Assembly: GCA_023362775.1 (NCBI GenBank)
Contig: JALMGJ010000018.1
Coordinates: forward strand, 20,999,105-21,063,104
Reading direction: 5' to 3'
Source of the DNA: Charina bottae
Taxonomy: Eukaryota; Chordata; Lepidosauria; Squamata; Charinaidae
Length of the DNA: 64,000 nucleotides
This document shows positions 35,367 through 47,360 of the stretch, piece after piece (the first letter of the stretch is position 1; every line of letters starts with the position of its first letter). A program made the position numbers and the translations under genes. The notes under the pieces are model-generated. The model saw nothing but the letters and a program-made list of their open reading frames with translations, was not told the DNA's origin and did no database searches.

Positions 35367-38300
35367 AATATTGACAATAAACATATGGATCAACAAGAAT
35401 GTTAAAAGCTAAAAAAACAATTTTGTTTTAGCTTCCACCCAACCCCTGGACTTTCTGCTTCTAGCATCTGCTTAAGGCTCCAGCAGTATAAGTTGAGTTG
35501 TCAGTCCTACTGTCTTGACTGTCCCTTAATTGCTTTGAATGTATTTGTCATTTATGTGACTACTCATAGCCATGTGCTGTCATATGTCGTGCATAAATTC
35601 TTTGAATAAATCAGTGATGTGTCATAGCTGTGTAGAAACAGTACCTTTTTACACTCTCAAAATACATCTTTGGGTGTGTAACAATGAGGCCATTCAGGAG
35701 AGAAGAAAGGCATTTTTGAACACCTGGAAATTTGAGAAATGCAACCTTTGCTTTGAGCCAGTAATATAAAAATATGCATACCAGTCCAGGAACCCTTTTA
35801 ATGGAAAAACAGATTAATTTTTTTTTCCTAAAGTAAATTAAATCTTTAGAAATCCTGTCCCTAATCAAGCACTGTGCTGCTATGGATGCTTCGTAGAAAG
35901 CCCCCTGGGGGCCATATCAATATGGAATTGAGTTGCATTTAATTAGCATATTTTGCATACCATTTTCAGGAACATGGCAGAGGCAATGCTTCTCTGATGC
36001 AAGAAAGGTTTGGGGTGTAATGGCACACCCAGCAAAAATGCAAGATTTTCAGGAACAGAGCCAAATTGTTGCAAGTGGGCCCTTGAGGAGGAGAGATTTT
36101 GCCCCCCCCAAAATGGGCCCTAATAAATCCTATTATGATCCCCATGAAAGGAGGCATAAAAGCTGTCAAAGCTGGGTCTACTACAAGAGCTGTTTTAAAC
36201 TGGGTTGTCTAAAAGTGGCCTTTGTGCGATAAGAAAGTCTCTCTGTGGCTCCCCCCTCACTCCATTTTCCTTCAATCCCTCCGAGTGTCCTTTTGAAAAA
36301 CAGGTAGGTGCCGGAAGCTGATAGGCTTATGGGGAATATTGCTGACAATCAGATCGGTAACAAATGGCCTGTGAACGGTAATTATTTCTTTTTAATCCTG
36401 CTTATCTTACCCTGGCCACATATTAGGGAAACGGTTCTCACTTGAATGGGAGAGGGAAAAAATAGCCAGAGAACTACGCTGGGATGAATGCCACTGCCCC
36501 CCTCCCTTTCCCCCCCCTATCACTCTTGATATCTTGATTTTCTCTGCTTCGTCCTCCGTCTCCTCTTCCTGGCACATCAGAGATGTCCAACGTCCGTCCG
36601 CATAACACGTTGCCTTCCTCCCGAGCGCGCGGAGCCTGCATTTGTTTAAAGGACAATTTTGACTCATCTCTTCACATTTTAATAGCGGAAAATAAATTTT
36701 GCATAATAATCCCGCTCCACTCTGCTGCCTGTAATCGTTATCGGCCCATCTCTGATGGATGGGACTATTTGTTTCTGATGATTTACATGCCCTGACATCT
36801 TTTTGTAATGAGCCAGTACAAACTCATCCATGATATTCTAGGCTACACTAATCTATCACAGGCCGACCTTACCACCATCGGGGTCATGGATTCAATCAGT
36901 AAAATGTTTCAGGGTGTATGTAATTAATTACGTTTTCGCTCGCCCCCCTCCCCCCACTCTACAACTGTTCCCTTAAAACTTGATGAAAGCAATATATTTT
37001 TTAAAAAATCTCACCCGTAACATTTCTTCAATATGTACAGTGTTTTGTTTAAGATAATCAATCATGAAGTTCAGGCACATTTTTTTTTTAGCATTGGTGA
37101 GTTTGTATGGCTCAGAACAGATAAACAATAAACAAATGCTTATTGGCTAGTATAATTTAATAGTTTAATTAGCTCCAGGATGAGCAGTGCATGCTGGGAA
37201 AGCCCCCCCCATCTCTTCAATGATGCCCATGGAGATTTGCACCCCCCTGCCCATCACAGGATCTAGGAAAGTGGCCCACTTGCTAGAGTGGGTTCGAATG
37301 ACCCCTGGGAGGGAGGGCTAAAGCATTCCTAACCAGTGCGCAAACATGTTTGACGAATCGGTGTGGTGGTTCCAAGCCCCCCGCTGGCCTCTGGGTCTTT
37401 CTTGCAGATCAGATCAGGCCTGAGACGCCAGGGTGCGAAGCAGCGCACTAGATGCTCTTTGATGGAAAACCCATAACAGTTAAGAGAATCAATTTCACTT
37501 TGGGTGTAACGGATAGATTGCTTCAACAAAGCTGCCTGTGTCATTAAAGTCCCAGCGATGAGTTGAGTCCCAAGGGGGGGTGGGGGGGAGAGCTGGCTTG
37601 TGAGTACAGTTGGTTGTGGTTTAAAAGGGCTCCAACTCCCAAGGATGCAACCTGGCGGCTGGGGAACCCAAGGTGCCCACAAATGCCCATCCTCTCTGCC
37701 CCGTTGGCTGTCATTTTGTTTTAACCCTTCTAAGTGAATAAAGAAAGGGGACTTGGGCCTGCTGTCAATCAAGCTCCATCATTATCTCTTTCCAAGAGCG
37801 CTGCATCATCTTACTTAGAAAATAAGCTGGGCAGATAGCCACCATCTCGTCCGGTGCGTTCTTTAGCCGCCTGCCTAGAGGAGAAGACAAAGGTTGGCTT
37901 GAGAGAGGTGGGGCCATTCTGGAGGGGCAGAGCAACTTTTTTTGCCAGTTTGCCTTTTGGGAAATAGGTGTGGGCGACCCCCACCATGGGGGAGGCCTCC
38001 CTGGCGGTCATTTTTTGAGGACACATATCCCCTTCCCTCCGAATGCCCAATGAAGTTGTCAACTCCTGCCTTAAAATCTCGCCAGCCAACAGTCTACCGC
38101 AGTGTTGCTCAACCTCAGCAACTTTAAGATGGGTGGACTTCAACTCTCAGCCAGCATGGACGAGAAACATTGGTCTACACTGAGAAAGGGAACAGAACTG
38201 GTGCAGACTTGGTGCATTGAGCAGTTTCGTACTGGGAAGAATCCAACAGATAGAGCTTGATGGGATGGTGGATTGTATCGTCTGCATGGGGCTACAGTGG

Positions 38301-40434
38301 TGAACAAGAACCAGACCTTCGTTTGAGCATATAATGGGATGCCAAGCCAACCCCCTGCCTGGGTATCATTGTGCAGCTGGGTCTTTGGAGTGCTTTTACT
38401 CTGCCCAGAGCTTCCCAGAGATGCTTAGAAAAAAGAACAACCCAACCCAAGACTATCTATATCCCTGTGCATTTGGACCAGAACAGCTGTAATGCTCAAT
38501 TCCACAGCAGTCGCTCTTCATGAAGGTCAACATAAATTACTGCTCAGGGCTGCTTTTTGGATTTTATAGAAGAACTGGGCATTGAACCTAAGGCTCCAGC
38601 GTTCTCTCTCTGGTTTGCTGAAGGCTGAAGATTAGCCTCCCCCTTCTCCTTGTTTCTGAGAATATGAAAGCCAAGAACTAAGATTTAGGACTGATTGGCA
38701 GAGCCATCATTTTTCTACTACTTGGGGGGGGGGGGGGAAGGAAAGAAATATTTGAAACTGCAATATGAGTGCTGTAGTTCTGGTTAGATCAGCAAGCTTT
38801 AATGAAATGTGAAGGGAGGAGGGAGGAAGGCCCTTGATCCAAGATTTGAACATTGAGCAGCTTTGCAAATGTCAATCAAAAAGAAAGGAACTCCAGAGCC
38901 CCCAACAGTGATTTAGTGGTATTTAATGTTGCAGTGCAAAACCAACCAACCCACCCAAATCTGCTTGGGTTGAAGTCATTACTGCAACAATGGCAAGTAC
39001 TCCAAAGCACACAAAAATTTGGGTGTGGGGTTCCACTCAGAGAAAGAGATCAAACTTTGGTAATAATAAACAACATAGTTTGTATTTATACTACTGAATT
39101 GAAACATATATCATGTTTCTATCACCTGGTTTACATAAGATGGCTTGCTTGGCCATGTTTGGGTGGATTCACAAAACTCCTCAGGCCATAAAGTAAGGTT
39201 TACAAACTAGAATGGGTGGATTTGCATGACATCCTGAGCCAAATCATGTTATGGCCACTGCTACAGCTCTGGAAAATGAGATGCCAAGCTGCAAAGCCAG
39301 CATTCCACTTAAAGGACCTGCTAGATCAGCTGAAGCTCAGGAGCTGGGAGGGAGGTGGAATCAAGAGTTCCCTCTAGTGGGGAATGGCTTTCCTCACACC
39401 CAGCAGAGTCTAGCAATTCCATTTGAAAACCAGTTTCAAAGCAGTTCCTCTTGTGCGGCTATTAAGCCTGCTGATGGGATGCAGAGCTGATCCAGGACTG
39501 AACAAACCGCCACGATGGGAATACTGTAGGTGTTTCAGTGTGCAAGAATTCAGCCTCTCCCCCATGATGCGAGGCATAAACAAGCAAATGGATTTATAGT
39601 CCCAGTTTTGATGTTTCCTATAAAAAAACTCTCTGTTTAAATTACAGTAGTAGTACTTTATCCTTCATGGCAGTTTGGTTTTGGGCTAGGAAACCACATT
39701 ATGAAGGTGGACGAAAGCTGCTTCACGCTTGGAAAGGAGGCCAAGAGGAAACGCCAGGTCTGTAGGTAAGATTGGGAAGCTGAAAAAGCAATTACTTGTT
39801 GCTGCCTAGAAACCATGTTGTTGTATCCAAGAGGTCAGCAGGAGCTGTACTTGAGATGTAAGAATGTGATTGTGAGATGAGCCCCCAAGGTGTGATGTTG
39901 CTCTTGAATAATCCATGGGGGGGAGGATGATCAAGGCGTGGAGGAGAGAAGGCTGGATCTGCAAACCTGAAGATATTCCCTCCCTTGGAAGTAAGTGGTG
40001 AAGCGCCCAGGTGTTCCTCAAGGACAATTCCCAGGCTTGTGAGCAAAGGATCCTGATCATTTGCATATTGCAGCGTCTGGCCCAGGTGGCTTTTGTTCAA
40101 TTGCCTTGCTGGATGTATGCTAAGAATTCACCAGGGGGAAATCACCCTCAGAGTAGCCTTCTGCTCCTTTAAAGGATTTCAGAAATGCTCTTTGGGGACG
40201 TCTGAAGGTCTGCACATCTATTTTGCTTAGAGCAAAAAAGGGCACAGCAAAAAGTAGCTGGGGGAGGGGGGCCCTTAATGATTCTCTTTTGCAATGACTG
40301 CAAGGAGCGGTGATAGGCAGGGGTAGCTGGAAGAGGGCAACAATTACTTTAATTGAGTTGCCGTTTTTTATGGCCAAAGAGATGTTCAAACGGTGGGTTA
40401 GGATATATGAACCCAACCAGGGTGGTCTGTAGCT
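35367..40434. other. Intergenic sequence, 35.4-40.4 kb
   Basis: Apart from the one-armed MITE at 38100 and a G run at 38724, no repeats stand out. 36370-36940 is a candidate conserved non-coding block. Short ORFs have no recognisable domain. Confidence 0.5.
38100..38172 (+). mobile_element. One-armed (73-bp) hAT-like MITE
   Basis: Left arm CAGTGTTGCTCAACC ... CTCTCAGCCAGCATGG joins to a short terminus GAGAAACATTG. Flanks GTCTACCG and GTCTACAC share 6 of 8 bases. Confidence 0.7.
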
Positions 40435-41400
40435 TGAATCATGTCAACTGGATTTCTATTTTCTTAGTGGAAACGTTTCGCTCCTTATCCAAGGAGCTTC
40501 TTCAGTCTGAGCAAAGTTGGTAAGGGAATCCTAAATATGTTCCTAGGTAGCTGTGTGACCTTGCACCTGGGGCTAGGTCATGGTTATATTGAGATGTTAT
40601 TTTTAAGTCCTTTTACCATCTAAAGGAGAATCGTTAAGATCACCATGCTGCTGTTGAGCTTGTGAAACGGTCTTAATCTTCCTAGGCACAGAAGACAAAG
40701 CCGGGAGATAGATGGGAGATAGATTGTGCCTGAGGCCCCCACCTCTATTCAAGGAAGGATTTTCCAAGTTGGCATAAATGGATTCCTTGACCCCTCTCTC
40801 AAACCACCTATCTTCTCTGTCTAAAATGTGAACATTAATGTCCTCAAATGAGTGTCCTTTTTCCTTTAAATGAAGATAAACTGCTGACTCTGGTCCTGTG
40901 GTGTTACTTCTCCTGTGTTGGGCCATCCTCCTGTACAAAAGTTGTTTGGTTTCTCCAATGTATAGTTCAGAGCACTCCTCACTGCACTGGATTGCATAAA
41001 CTACATTGCTTTTCTTGTGTTTTGGAGTTTGATCTTTGGGGTGTACAAGCCTCTGTCTCAGTGTGTTGGTGGGTTTGAAATATACAGGTATGTGGTGTTT
41101 GCCAAATATCCGTTTTATCTTTTCAAGACCAACCAGGGTGGTGTTTTTACTGATATTGACCACCAGGAGGCACTCTGTGGCCAGTTTAATGCTACATTGG
41201 GACTCGTCAGACCTTTCTATGGGTCTAAATCAGTGTTTCTCAACCTTGGCCACTTTAAGATGTGTGGCTGGGGAATTCTGGGACTTGGTCCACACATCTT
41301 AAAGTGGCCAAGGTTGAGAAACACTGGCCTAAATCTTCTAGAGATCATATTGCCTCCTGATGATCAATATAAGTAAACACAATATAAGTAAAAACACCAC
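40435..41400 (-). pseudogene. Penelope-like retroelement fragment with GIY-YIG endonuclease
   Basis: The minus strand is open from about 41225 to 40603. It carries the C-terminal part of a Penelope-like polyprotein: the linker VNISKNTTLVGLEKIKRIFG, then a GIY-YIG domain with VVYAIQC, ELYIGET, an R/H-rich helix (YRRMAQHRR), the presumed catalytic Glu in RGVKESIYANLE, and SLNRGGGLRHNL. Penelope elements use this nuclease for insertion. Downstream, ~40440-40600 contains GAAGAAGCTCCTTGGATAAG and GAGCGAAACGTTTCC (minus strand), a 3'UTR type known from these elements. The reverse-transcriptase domain is missing (5' truncation). A hAT-like MITE interrupts it at 41231-41326, and a short inverted copy of its own sequence follows at 41345-41402. 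Confidence 0.8.
41231..41326 (+). mobile_element. hAT-like palindromic MITE nested in the Penelope fragment
   Basis: CAGTGTTTCTCAACC ... GGTTGAGAAACACTG with flanks GTCTAAAT and GCCTAAAT (7 of 8). Because it sits inside the Penelope copy, it inserted later. Confidence 0.85.
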
Positions 41401-41402
41401 AG

Positions 41403-41470
41403 GATATATACGGTGTGTATATATACGGTGTGTATATATATGGTGTGTACCACGGGATATATGGTGTGTG
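41403..41470. repeat. Tandem TATATACGGTGTG-type repeat
   Basis: About four imperfect units of GGTGTGTATATATAC, next to the inverted Penelope piece. Confidence 0.8.
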
Positions 41471-42257
41471 CAAACAGAGAAGGGGGGGTATGGAAATCCT
41501 GTAAACCCTTGTACATCAGGATACGACCGTAATGTATCACCTGTATCTCTCTGCTTAAGGGAAGGTGGGCTGCATATCCCATAGCGATGGAGCCTAATCC
41601 AGCAAAACTTCATTCTTCTTTCCATACAATCAACGACATTGTCCCATTTATTCCGCTGGTGCCACTGCAGAAGATGGCAGATGATCAGAAATAATTTTAA
41701 ACCAACTTAAAAAACCGTTGGCGCTTCCGTTAAGTCACCCATCTGGCTTCAGGAAGGAAAGGAAATTCCCTCACAAAGTTTGCCCATAAGCCCAGCTCTG
41801 GCTAGTCTAATTACACTTTGACAGAGCAATTAGGAGAAATTAGATACCTTTTCTTCCCCCCCCCCAACATGGTGCCCTTTGTCCAGCGTGGAAAAGCTAC
41901 AAAGATCATTTTCAAGCCAAGAATGTGTGAAGAATGTTGATTAGAATCGTCTGGAGGAAGTGGAACTGGATAGCTTGGGGTGGGAGGGTTGAATCTGATC
42001 CTTATGTGGGGCACAATGTTCATTTGTCTCCCCTCCACGAACACAGTTTTTTCTCACGGCACCTGATGTCCAGGTGATGTTTGCACCCGTTGTATTTGGT
42101 CCATTGACATCAATGATTCAGTCAGAAGACAGCATGTGAGGCAATCCAAAATATATCTTGGGATTCTATCTTACTAGGAGGCAGACAAAATATCCTAACT
42201 TTAATAGAAGCCTGAGAGTGGCAAATTTCCAAGGGAAAAGGTGGGCTCCCCTTTGCC

Positions 42258-42425
42258 GGATCATAGAATCCCAGGGTTGGAAAGGACTCTGGAGGTCTTC
42301 TGGTCCAACCCCCTGCAGGAATCCCATTCTGGACAAATGGCTGTCCAGCCTTTTCTTGAAAACCTCCAGTGGTGGACCATCACCACTTCAAGAGGTGGGC
42401 TGTTCCTTTGCTTCCTAGCGCATGT
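42258..42425 (-). mobile_element. CR1-type LINE 3' fragment
   Basis: ATCATAGAATCCCAGGGTTGG ... GGTCCAACCCCCTGCAGGAA is the reverse complement of the conserved CR1 3' region of sauropsids. About 165 bp, 5'-truncated. Confidence 0.75.
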
Positions 42426-42439
42426 CTTTAAGAAGAGGC

Positions 42440-43075
42440 TGGGGTGCCTTCTCTCTGGAGTGGTGACGATGCTGGGCTAGAAACCGGGAGACGGAGAGTT
42501 CCAGTCCCGCCTCAGGCATGAAAGCCGGCTGGGTGACCTTGGGCCAGTCACACACTCAGCCCTAGGAAGGAGCCAATGGCAAACCAGGAGACAGAGAGTT
42601 CTAGTCCCGCCTCAGGCGTGAAAGCCGGCTGGGTGACCTTGGGCCAGTCACACTCTCAGCCCCAGGAAGGAGCCAATGGCAAACCAGGAGATTGATAGTT
42701 CTAGTCCCGCCTGAGGCGTGAAAGCCGGCTGGGTGACCTTGGGCCAGTCACACTCTCAGCCCCAGGAAGGAGCCAATGGCAAACCAGGAGATTGATAGTT
42801 CTAGTCCCGCCTGAGGCGTGAAAGCCGGCTGGGTGACCTTGGGCCAGTCACACTCTCAGCCCCAGGAAGGAGCCAATGGGAAACCAGGAGATTGATAGTT
42901 CTAGTCCCGCCTCAGGCGTGAAAGCCGGCTGGGTGACCTTGGGCCAGTCCCTCTCTCTCAGCCCAACCCACCTCACAGCGGTGGTGGTGGAAATAGGAGG
43001 AGGGAGCATTCCATATATCTCCTTGAGTTGTAGAAAATCAAGGTGGGCTAGAAATCTAATCAATAAGTAATAGAG
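42440..43075 (+). mobile_element. CORE/MIR-like SINE with five-fold internal tandem expansion
   Basis: A tRNA-like head with a B-box-like GAGTTCCAGTCCC is followed by a core GGGTGACCTTGGGCCAGTCA and a 3' part (CCCAACCCACCTCACAGCGG ... CTAGAAATCTAATCAATAAG) resembling MIR/CORE-SINEs. The head-core segment is repeated in tandem with units of exactly 100 bp starting at 42481, 42581, 42681, 42781 and 42881. Only the last unit continues into the 3' part. Confidence 0.75.
42481..42975. repeat. Minisatellite, five 100-bp units
   Basis: Units begin AAACCRGGAGA and differ by a few substitutions. Units 3, 4 and 5 share GGAGATTGATAGTT, so that variant spread during amplification. No unique spacers, so this is not a CRISPR array. 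Confidence 0.95.
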
Positions 43076-44144
43076 CCGTGCACCAAGCAGGGGAGGGAGT
43101 TCTGCCCTTGGTTTCTGCAAACAAGGCTTCAAATGTGGCGAATGTCTGCATAACTCTTCCGATCTGGTGCCACCCGGTGCCACCGGCCCTTGTATGCTGA
43201 TGCTGGGAGCCTTAAGCGCAAAGCTTGGAAAGTGCAAATGGGTTGTGTTTACCAACTGCTGTTTTTCAAATTGCTTCTCAATTGGACACCCTTTCCCCAT
43301 TGTACTTAAGAAATGTCAGGTTAGATATTGTTTGTGGAGAAATTATCTTGCTCTTTTAGCAGAAAGGTTAGTTTAAGCTCATCAAGAAAATGAATTGCTA
43401 GTTTAGCCCCAACCTGGAAAACGTTTGGGCAGCTGCCCAGTTGTAACTCTTTTCCTGGGTCCCCTTGGCTAGTTTGCCTATCAATGCACCAGCCAGGGAC
43501 TTTGACACAAGAAGGCCCGTGAAACGAAACTTCTCCCTCCACGAATCGGGTCTGTGCCTTGGATGAAAACAGCTGTTCTGAAAAATCCGCTGGTGTCCTC
43601 GAAGGAGAGGAAGATGCGAAGCTACCTAGCTATTGACCCAGCATCTGTGGCTGGGTCAGGGCTGAGCAGAACGCCAACGCTGCAACTTTGCTCCCAACTG
43701 GAAGCATTGATTGGGTGTCTTACTCAATTTAGGCTTTCTGAGCCGAAGAGTGCTCGAGGCAGCTAGCAATATGTTAAGGATACTGTTCAGAAAGATTGAA
43801 AGATCAGAACGCAGGCACTGGAGGTGCGGCTGAAAGATGGTTTGGAGGGGGCCGAGACGTGTGATGCTGATGCAGACCAGAGGTCCCCAGAGGTTGGCCG
43901 GCGTGTGGAGAGCATCTCCTGTGTGGGAGGGAGCCTTGCCCACTCAGAACGTACCTGCTGCAGCCAGACCGAGGCAAGACCTCCACCGGAGACTCCCAGC
44001 AGCTTCTGGCATCACCTGGCCATTGTAAACCATCACCCTGTGCTCATTACAGTTATTTCAGCACAACGATGCTTGGATGACTCTAGAAGACGTTGGAAGC
44101 TCCAAAGGGAGACAGACTAGCGAAGAGACTGCCCCCACCTATCA

Positions 44145-44371
44145 TGTTAGCCCTTCGAAATAGTCTAGACAAGAAGCACATCAAGCAACAAGGTTACATT
44201 AACAGAATCTTGCAAGTCTGAAAGTATCATTTTACTCTCTGGAAAACTAGGGAGGGTCCCTTCTAAACCGCTTCCCTCTCCTTCTGTGGACTGAGATTCC
44301 TTTGGTATGACGTCGTCTAGTCTGCAGCTCTTCCTCCTGTCTCCCAAGGTCATTCCCACAGACCATTACGA
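44145..44371 (-). mobile_element. LTR-like repeat, copy C
   Basis: Minus strand TCGTAATGGTCTGTGGGAAT ... GAAGGGCTAACA with the shared CAGACTTGCAAGATTCTG block. Confidence 0.5.
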
Positions 44372-44619
44372 TACGGCTCCAGGAGACCACCCACCCCTTC
44401 TCTGCACCCCCTTCTCCTTTTCCTGGGCAGGTGTGCATGCTTCCAAACAAAGCACTGAGCTACAACAAGCCACAGTAGTTATTTTCTAAGGCCTGGAGAA
44501 TCTGGTAGCTTGCTCCGAAACGTCCTGGCTTTATATTTATTAAGAGGACATAGGTGTGTTGGGAGCACAGTAGGGGATGGCATAAGTGAGTAATGCTTCA
44601 GGGGCCCACAGTGTAACTT

Positions 44620-44850
44620 TATCATTTATTTATTTAAATTTATTATAGCTGCCCACTCCCATAGACTCTGGGCAGCTTACAAATTCAAAACAATACAAGC
44701 GGTTAAAACTTCTCTCTCCTCCCCCCCCGCTGAAGGAAGCCAGGTCTCTCTTTTAAGGACTCGGAGGAAAGAAGGAGCTGTACATCTCTCCTGCACAAGC
44801 TGCAATCTCTTTTTCCCAGGCCTTTCCAGCTTCCTGAGTTATTGATCATG
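44620..44850 (-). mobile_element. LINE 3' end, minus strand
   Basis: ATTTATTTATTTAAATTTAT, then AGACTCTGGGCAGCTTACAA and GAAGCCAGGTCTCTCTTTTA. The layout matches the LINE tails at 30266 and 59251. Confidence 0.55.
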
Positions 44851-45365
44851 CAAATTAATTAAACAGATTCTAGTATTGATCCGAGCGGCCCTCGGTGTTT
44901 GCAATTTGAAGGGCTTTTGCTAAAAACAACTCTTTCGCACCAATATCCAAGCCGGCTCGTTATTCTCCAGAGCCAAGGCATTGTCCAGGTATTTGAGGGC
45001 CTTTTGGGGCGCGCTCTTCCCAAATCCTCATGTGCTCCAAAACCTCCAGTGTGGGGTTCCTAGCAGAGATTTCTTGCTTTGTCCTCCTGGCTGACTTGAA
45101 GCGAGGGCACTTGGGCCAGGGGAGCAAAATGCTGAGAGTTTCTGGGAAGGGAAAAATCAGTCTGGACCCATATTGCAGTTTTCTTTGGATGTCAGTAAAC
45201 CTGGCCATTAAGTATGTCCTTGCAGGTTATGATGGAGAGGCAAATCCGTCTCAATCTGCTCGCAAAGACATGTTTTCATTCCTAAACCTGTCTCACCCTA
45301 CCTGATCCATGACTATAACTATGACACATGGAAAGTGGTACTGAAGCCAGCAAGGGGGGTCTGCA

Positions 45366-45513
45366 GCGGGGAGGTCAAAAAAGTCAAGACGGCAGCTACA
45401 GCCATGCAGTCAAAGCCCTACCCCTTTTCTACATGTGCTGTGATGCAGTAAAGAGGGGCGGGACTCTGATTGCATGGTGGTGGCCGCCAACTTGACCTTT
45501 CCGACCACCCCCT
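45366..45513 (+). mobile_element. Candidate MITE (GTCAAGATGG ends), copy 2
   Basis: Left GGGGAGGTCAAAAAAGTCAA and right, reverse-complemented, GGGGGTGGTCGGAAAGGTCA, followed on both sides by CAAG..GGC. A few bases further in are matching 'cagtaaagaggggcggg' style internal blocks. Confidence 0.45.
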
Positions 45514-46165
45514 GAAAGTCAGCATTTGAAAATATTTGGTCTCGAAACGGCCCGCATTTTCCTAAATGCGTTTTATCTCAATGGCCATTTTAAATGGATC
45601 TGAAACTCTAGTTTGTTTTGCTCTTCGATTGGAGAAGAACTCATGAGGTCAAATCCCATCTCAGGTTGCAGAGATTGTAATCCTTAAAGCGCCTTTCCTT
45701 TTCCCCAATTTTCTTGTGGGCTGTTTCAGCAAGCAGTGCTTCCGTTTCAGCTGCTACGGTCCGTTTTGAAGATGTTCGTTGCAACTGCCAAGGGGCTCGA
45801 GATGTGAGCTGGACCAAGCTTGCAATATGTGTAAGAAGGGGTAGAACTTCTGTCTTGCAGTAGCAGCTGCCATCTTATCTTGACTTTTTGGACCAGCCTT
45901 GTGGACAGAGCTGAATCTCAGAACTGAACTGGCTTTCCAGAATGAATCGTAACATTGAACTGGATGCCCCCCAATTGATCAGACAATTCAGCAGGGCTTT
46001 CAAGGGAGCGCAAAAAGTCCTTTTTCCCAATCAGCTACAAAGATCGTATTGACCCATTGAGGACGGCGAGCCAAAGGGTTGAATGGAGTGGACTCCATTC
46101 TCCCAACAGAATTGGATAGAATTGATGATTTGCGTTGGATTGGAGCCAATATGCACACTGTAATG

Positions 46166-46373
46166 CAGGGGTCCCCAACCTGTGGGCCGTGGCCTGTTAG
46201 GAACTGGGCCGCGGGGCTCCTGCCTGCAAACCCCGCCCCGGTGCTTGTGATTGGCTCTCGCCCGCAAACCCCACCCCCCAGTCCGTGGGAATCCCGGAAA
46301 CCCCGTCCCCTGGTCCACGGAAAAATCGTCTTTGGAAACACGTCCCTGGCGCCAAAAAGGTTGGGGACCCCTG
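46166..46373 (+). mobile_element. Fourth hAT-like (Charlie-type) element, 208 bp
   Basis: Ends CAGGGGTCCCCAACCTGTGG and AAGGTTGGGGACCCCTG are typical of Charlie-like hAT termini. Flanks CTGTAATG and CCGTAACG differ at two C/T positions. Interior GC-rich, non-coding. Confidence 0.8.
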
Positions 46374-47211
46374 CCGTAACGGGGATGCCTTGCTCTTGGG
46401 ACCAACCCAAGGCCAAGTGAACCAAGGGTGGAAGCACTTTGCGTGGTGCTTTGGGTGTGATGGGCAGTGTGAGCCTCAGCCTAGAAAAAGTTGTACAATG
46501 GCTCTAGTCCAGCATCTCAAGGTTGCCGAAGTTCCAGTAAATCTAGTTTGAAGAAGGCCCTTTGTTTAGCGCTCCTTAATCTTCTGCAGTCCGTTTTAAT
46601 TAGCCAATACATCCTTTCCTTCCACCCAGTGCCTCACAGATGCACGATTTCCAAATGCCTTGCTGCAGTTGGGTCCTGCTTTGCTAACACGCCGGGAAGC
46701 TGCTGTCGCTCTTGTCCGCTCCCTGTCAGAAGCCAAAAGGGAATCCAGCTTCTTTGACTCTCGCCATCGCTGCCCTTGGATCGATACGGCGACATTTATT
46801 AAGTTCTCATTGCTCCACTTTCAAAGGGAGGCCCCTGTTTTCACCTGCTCTGACTCACCTTCACAGGAGAACAACGGTGTAGCCTTGCCAATTATTGCCT
46901 AGATGGCTTTATAAACTCGTTTTCCTCCACGTATATTTTAACAGGAGGGATAACTCATAAGAGAACAGGTTCACCTTCCTTTGAGCAATGACACTTAAAG
47001 ACACAGCAGATCTGGGGATAGCCGGACACTGACCAGACTTGCATAAAATCTGTTGCCTTTGGTTTTTGCCTCTGTGTCACCCCTGCATTTCTAATGGTGG
47101 GGGGGGGAGAAAATCCACATTTCTAAGCCATTGCACCCTCTGACATGTACAATTTGTCTGTGCGTCCCTTGGGACTGAAGAATAAATGGGAGATGACTTT
47201 ATTATCTTATA

Positions 47212-47360
47212 AATGAGATGTAAAACCAAGGTCTTGACCACTGGTGATCATTAAAAATCTCATGGCACTCGATGTTAAATGGAGCACAGCCATTTAGCCT
47301 GATGTCCTGGCCGTATTCCAGTTTGGGTAATTCTAATTATATTCCAGATTTCGAAGTCTC
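47212..47360 (+). mobile_element. Ancient interspersed repeat (family uncertain)
   Basis: The order AAATGAGATGTAAAACCAAGG, GGTGATCATTAAAAATCTCA, TGGCACTCGATG, GATGTCCTGGCC resembles an old repeat seen in many vertebrates ('gatgttaaaccgaggtcct', 'catggcacttt', 'gtgtcctggcc'). I recognise the pattern but cannot name the family with confidence. Confidence 0.5.

Larger units (their letters stand above)
41471..47194. other. Intergenic sequence between listed repeats, 41.5-47.2 kb
   Basis: 41471-42257, 43076-44144, 45514-46157 and 46382-47194 show no gene. 46550-46890 is a candidate conserved block. Confidence 0.55.

Noticed and set aside
42481..42975. CRISPR-like regular repeat array
   Set aside because: Units are contiguous 100-bp tandem copies without unique spacers, in a vertebrate genome and inside a SINE.
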